From positions 26,796,763-26,860,762 of the forward strand of contig CM038710.1 of NCBI GenBank assembly GCA_021613375.1: DNA of 64,000 bases. The letters run 5' to 3'. How positions within the stretch are numbered: position 1 is the stretch's first letter; each line of letters begins with the position of its first letter. Made by a program: the position numbers and the translations under genes. Of this stretch, positions 62,601 to 64,000 are shown one piece after another. The DNA comes from Megaleporinus macrocephalus. Its lineage: Eukaryota; Chordata; Actinopteri; Characiformes; Anostomidae. Below the pieces are notes generated by a model, which was not told the DNA's origin, did not search any database, and saw only the letters and a program-made list of their open reading frames with translations.

Positions 62601-64000
62601 ATAATGTTTTTTGAAATGGTAATTATTAATATGAACAACAAAAGTCTAATGATAAAAAAAGAGTGTTATTAGTATTTTTACCGATACTGGCACTTAAAAG
62701 TAGTATCTAGCATCAACCATGTGGATACCAGTACCCATGACCGATACGCACTGACTTGTGCATGCACAACAGTAGGCCAAACCTAACAGCATGTCAGCAG
62801 TGTAGGATGACGAGCAGCATCGTAGCAAAATCTGCAATAACAGTATGTTGTGGGAAAAACAGAGGTAAGAGCATCTTTCCTGACTGTTTAAGCCAGGCGT
62901 CCTTCAGTAATCACTCATGTGCTGCTGTGTAGTCACTTACAGCCTGAGTTAGTATTAGTCCAAATTGTTGTTTAGAAAATGGAAAGATCCACCAGACTTT
63001 CACTGTAATGGCAGCTTTTACCTTTGTAAAAGTGTATAAGTGTGTCCGGTAGCATTGTTTGTACCGCCATCGGGAGCGATATTTAATACCCCAGGATTTT
63101 TAGTAAAGGAGCAGCCCCATATCTTAAAGCTCCCACCTTCATACTTAACTCTAGATATAGAGGTTTGGGATAGTATGTGCAAAAGTTTATTTAATCCATT
63201 TAGTGTGATCTCCCTGTTAATAAAATCATAATTGGTCGACCGTAAACATTGATGATCAGTGCTTTTCTACTAAAGAAGTTTTTATTATTATAATTTAGTA
63301 TTTATTATATTATTTTTATTATTTATCATCAATGCCTTTAATAACAAGTGACCATCATAACCTTGTTGGGCAACTCTTTAATAACAAGAGCCCTGCACAT
63401 AAAAAGAACCGTTAAGGCATTACTGGTTCTCTGAGTTGCCATTGCTCTGTAAGAAACCACTGCTTTCAGTAAGACTCCACTCTTTTGTGTGCCCTGAAAG
63501 AGAAAAGCACTCTCCCTCTATTTTTCCTTTAAGCATAGACGCCTATCAAAGCTCACACATCTAAAACACTTGCGTGTTCATCATCCTCTGTTGGGATGGG
63601 CTTCATTCATGAGGTTTCTCTGCTATCATTCCGCTGGATGTTTTTTCCCCTTCTCCGCTCCGAATTCTGGTGAATAAACAAATGGCCTTGTCAGACGGGA
63701 AGCCAGTCGGGTCATGTTTAGGAGTGTTAAGCATTATTTTTCGTTTTCATGTGGGTGGCTGAGGCTGAAAGAAAGACAGCAGGGGCGGAGCTCTGCCCAG
63801 ATCCGCAGCCTGATGTCCTGTCATTAAAGACCTCACTGCCCGCTCCTCTGCCATCTCACGCTCTCTCCCTCGCCAGTCTGGCTCGCACGCTCCTCCACAT
63901 CAGAGAGCGGCCCACGTTTGATGAGATTCCCCCTCTTCTTCTCCGACTGGCTCCCTGAGGGTCCAGGCAGTGTGTGTCAGTTTAGAGGGCTTCTGCTGGG

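Larger units (their letters stand above)
59458..64000 (+). other. fancc: fancc fourth intron (continues past the window)
   Basis: No further FANCC exon was found. It holds a deleted Tc1 element (59,568-60,061), a block at about 60,110-60,370 that looks like another fish repeat, and a 566-bp MITE (62,035-62,600). The right end, about 63,750-63,960, is GC-rich and repeat-poor. Its frame (SLARTLLHIRERPTF) does not match FANCC or another family I know, so I take it as possible conserved non-coding DNA. Confidence 0.6.

Noticed and set aside
63749..63958. Candidate next fancc exon at the right edge (SLARTLLHIRERPTF)
   Set aside because: It does not align with the next human FANCC exon, has no suitable phase-0 donor, and lacks family residues.

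Overview
This window is vertebrate nuclear DNA, almost certainly from a ray-finned (teleost) fish. The gene structure uses spliced exons with GT/AG boundaries. The intergenic DNA is full of fish-type transposons: Tc1/mariner, hAT and PIF/Harbinger relics, L2 LINE tails, and a tRNA-like SINE family. An otophysan such as a characiform is my guess from the SINE type, and it is a weak one. It is not prokaryotic, so there are no operons, CRISPR arrays or ribosome-binding sites.

Two genes are supported, both on the + strand. Positions 364-6938 hold the last five coding exons of patched (ptch1), the Hedgehog receptor. They cover the final transmembrane helices and the cytoplasmic tail, and are followed by a spliced 3' UTR that runs to about 10.4 kb. 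The second gene is fancc, a Fanconi anaemia core-complex subunit. It has a probable non-coding first exon at about 46.7 kb and coding exons at 54,778, 58,927 and 59,363; the rest lies beyond the right edge. The same order and orientation (PTCH1 then FANCC) is found in human, which supports ptch1 over ptch2.

From about 10.4 to 46.5 kb I see no convincing protein-coding exon. This part holds a PIF/Harbinger-like element with a MADF-domain relic (13.2-15.2 kb), an L2 tail (16.7 kb), a Tol2-like hAT fragment (18.2 kb), a dead Tc1 transposase (22.9-23.4 kb), a 29-bp minisatellite of about 38 copies with higher-order structure (24.7-25.8 kb), a hAT MITE with a perfect 8-bp target duplication (33.1 kb), a dead hAT-like gene (37.7 kb), three SINE copies, and several low-repeat stretches that could be conserved regulatory DNA. 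The fancc first intron (46.8-54.8 kb) carries a foldback array of five 27-bp CCAAT-containing modules, a second hAT element, and a (TA)n array. The later fancc introns carry an internally deleted Tc1 element and a 566-bp MITE.

The two genes have no direct shared pathway; they are long-standing neighbours. Non-coding DNA between them could hold ptch1 enhancers, but that cannot be shown from one sequence. I found no previously undescribed multi-gene system. The most interesting signals are the changed PPxY arrangement and polyglutamine run in the Ptch1 tail, the 27-bp module array, the higher-order minisatellite, and the tandem duplication beside the fancc promoter.
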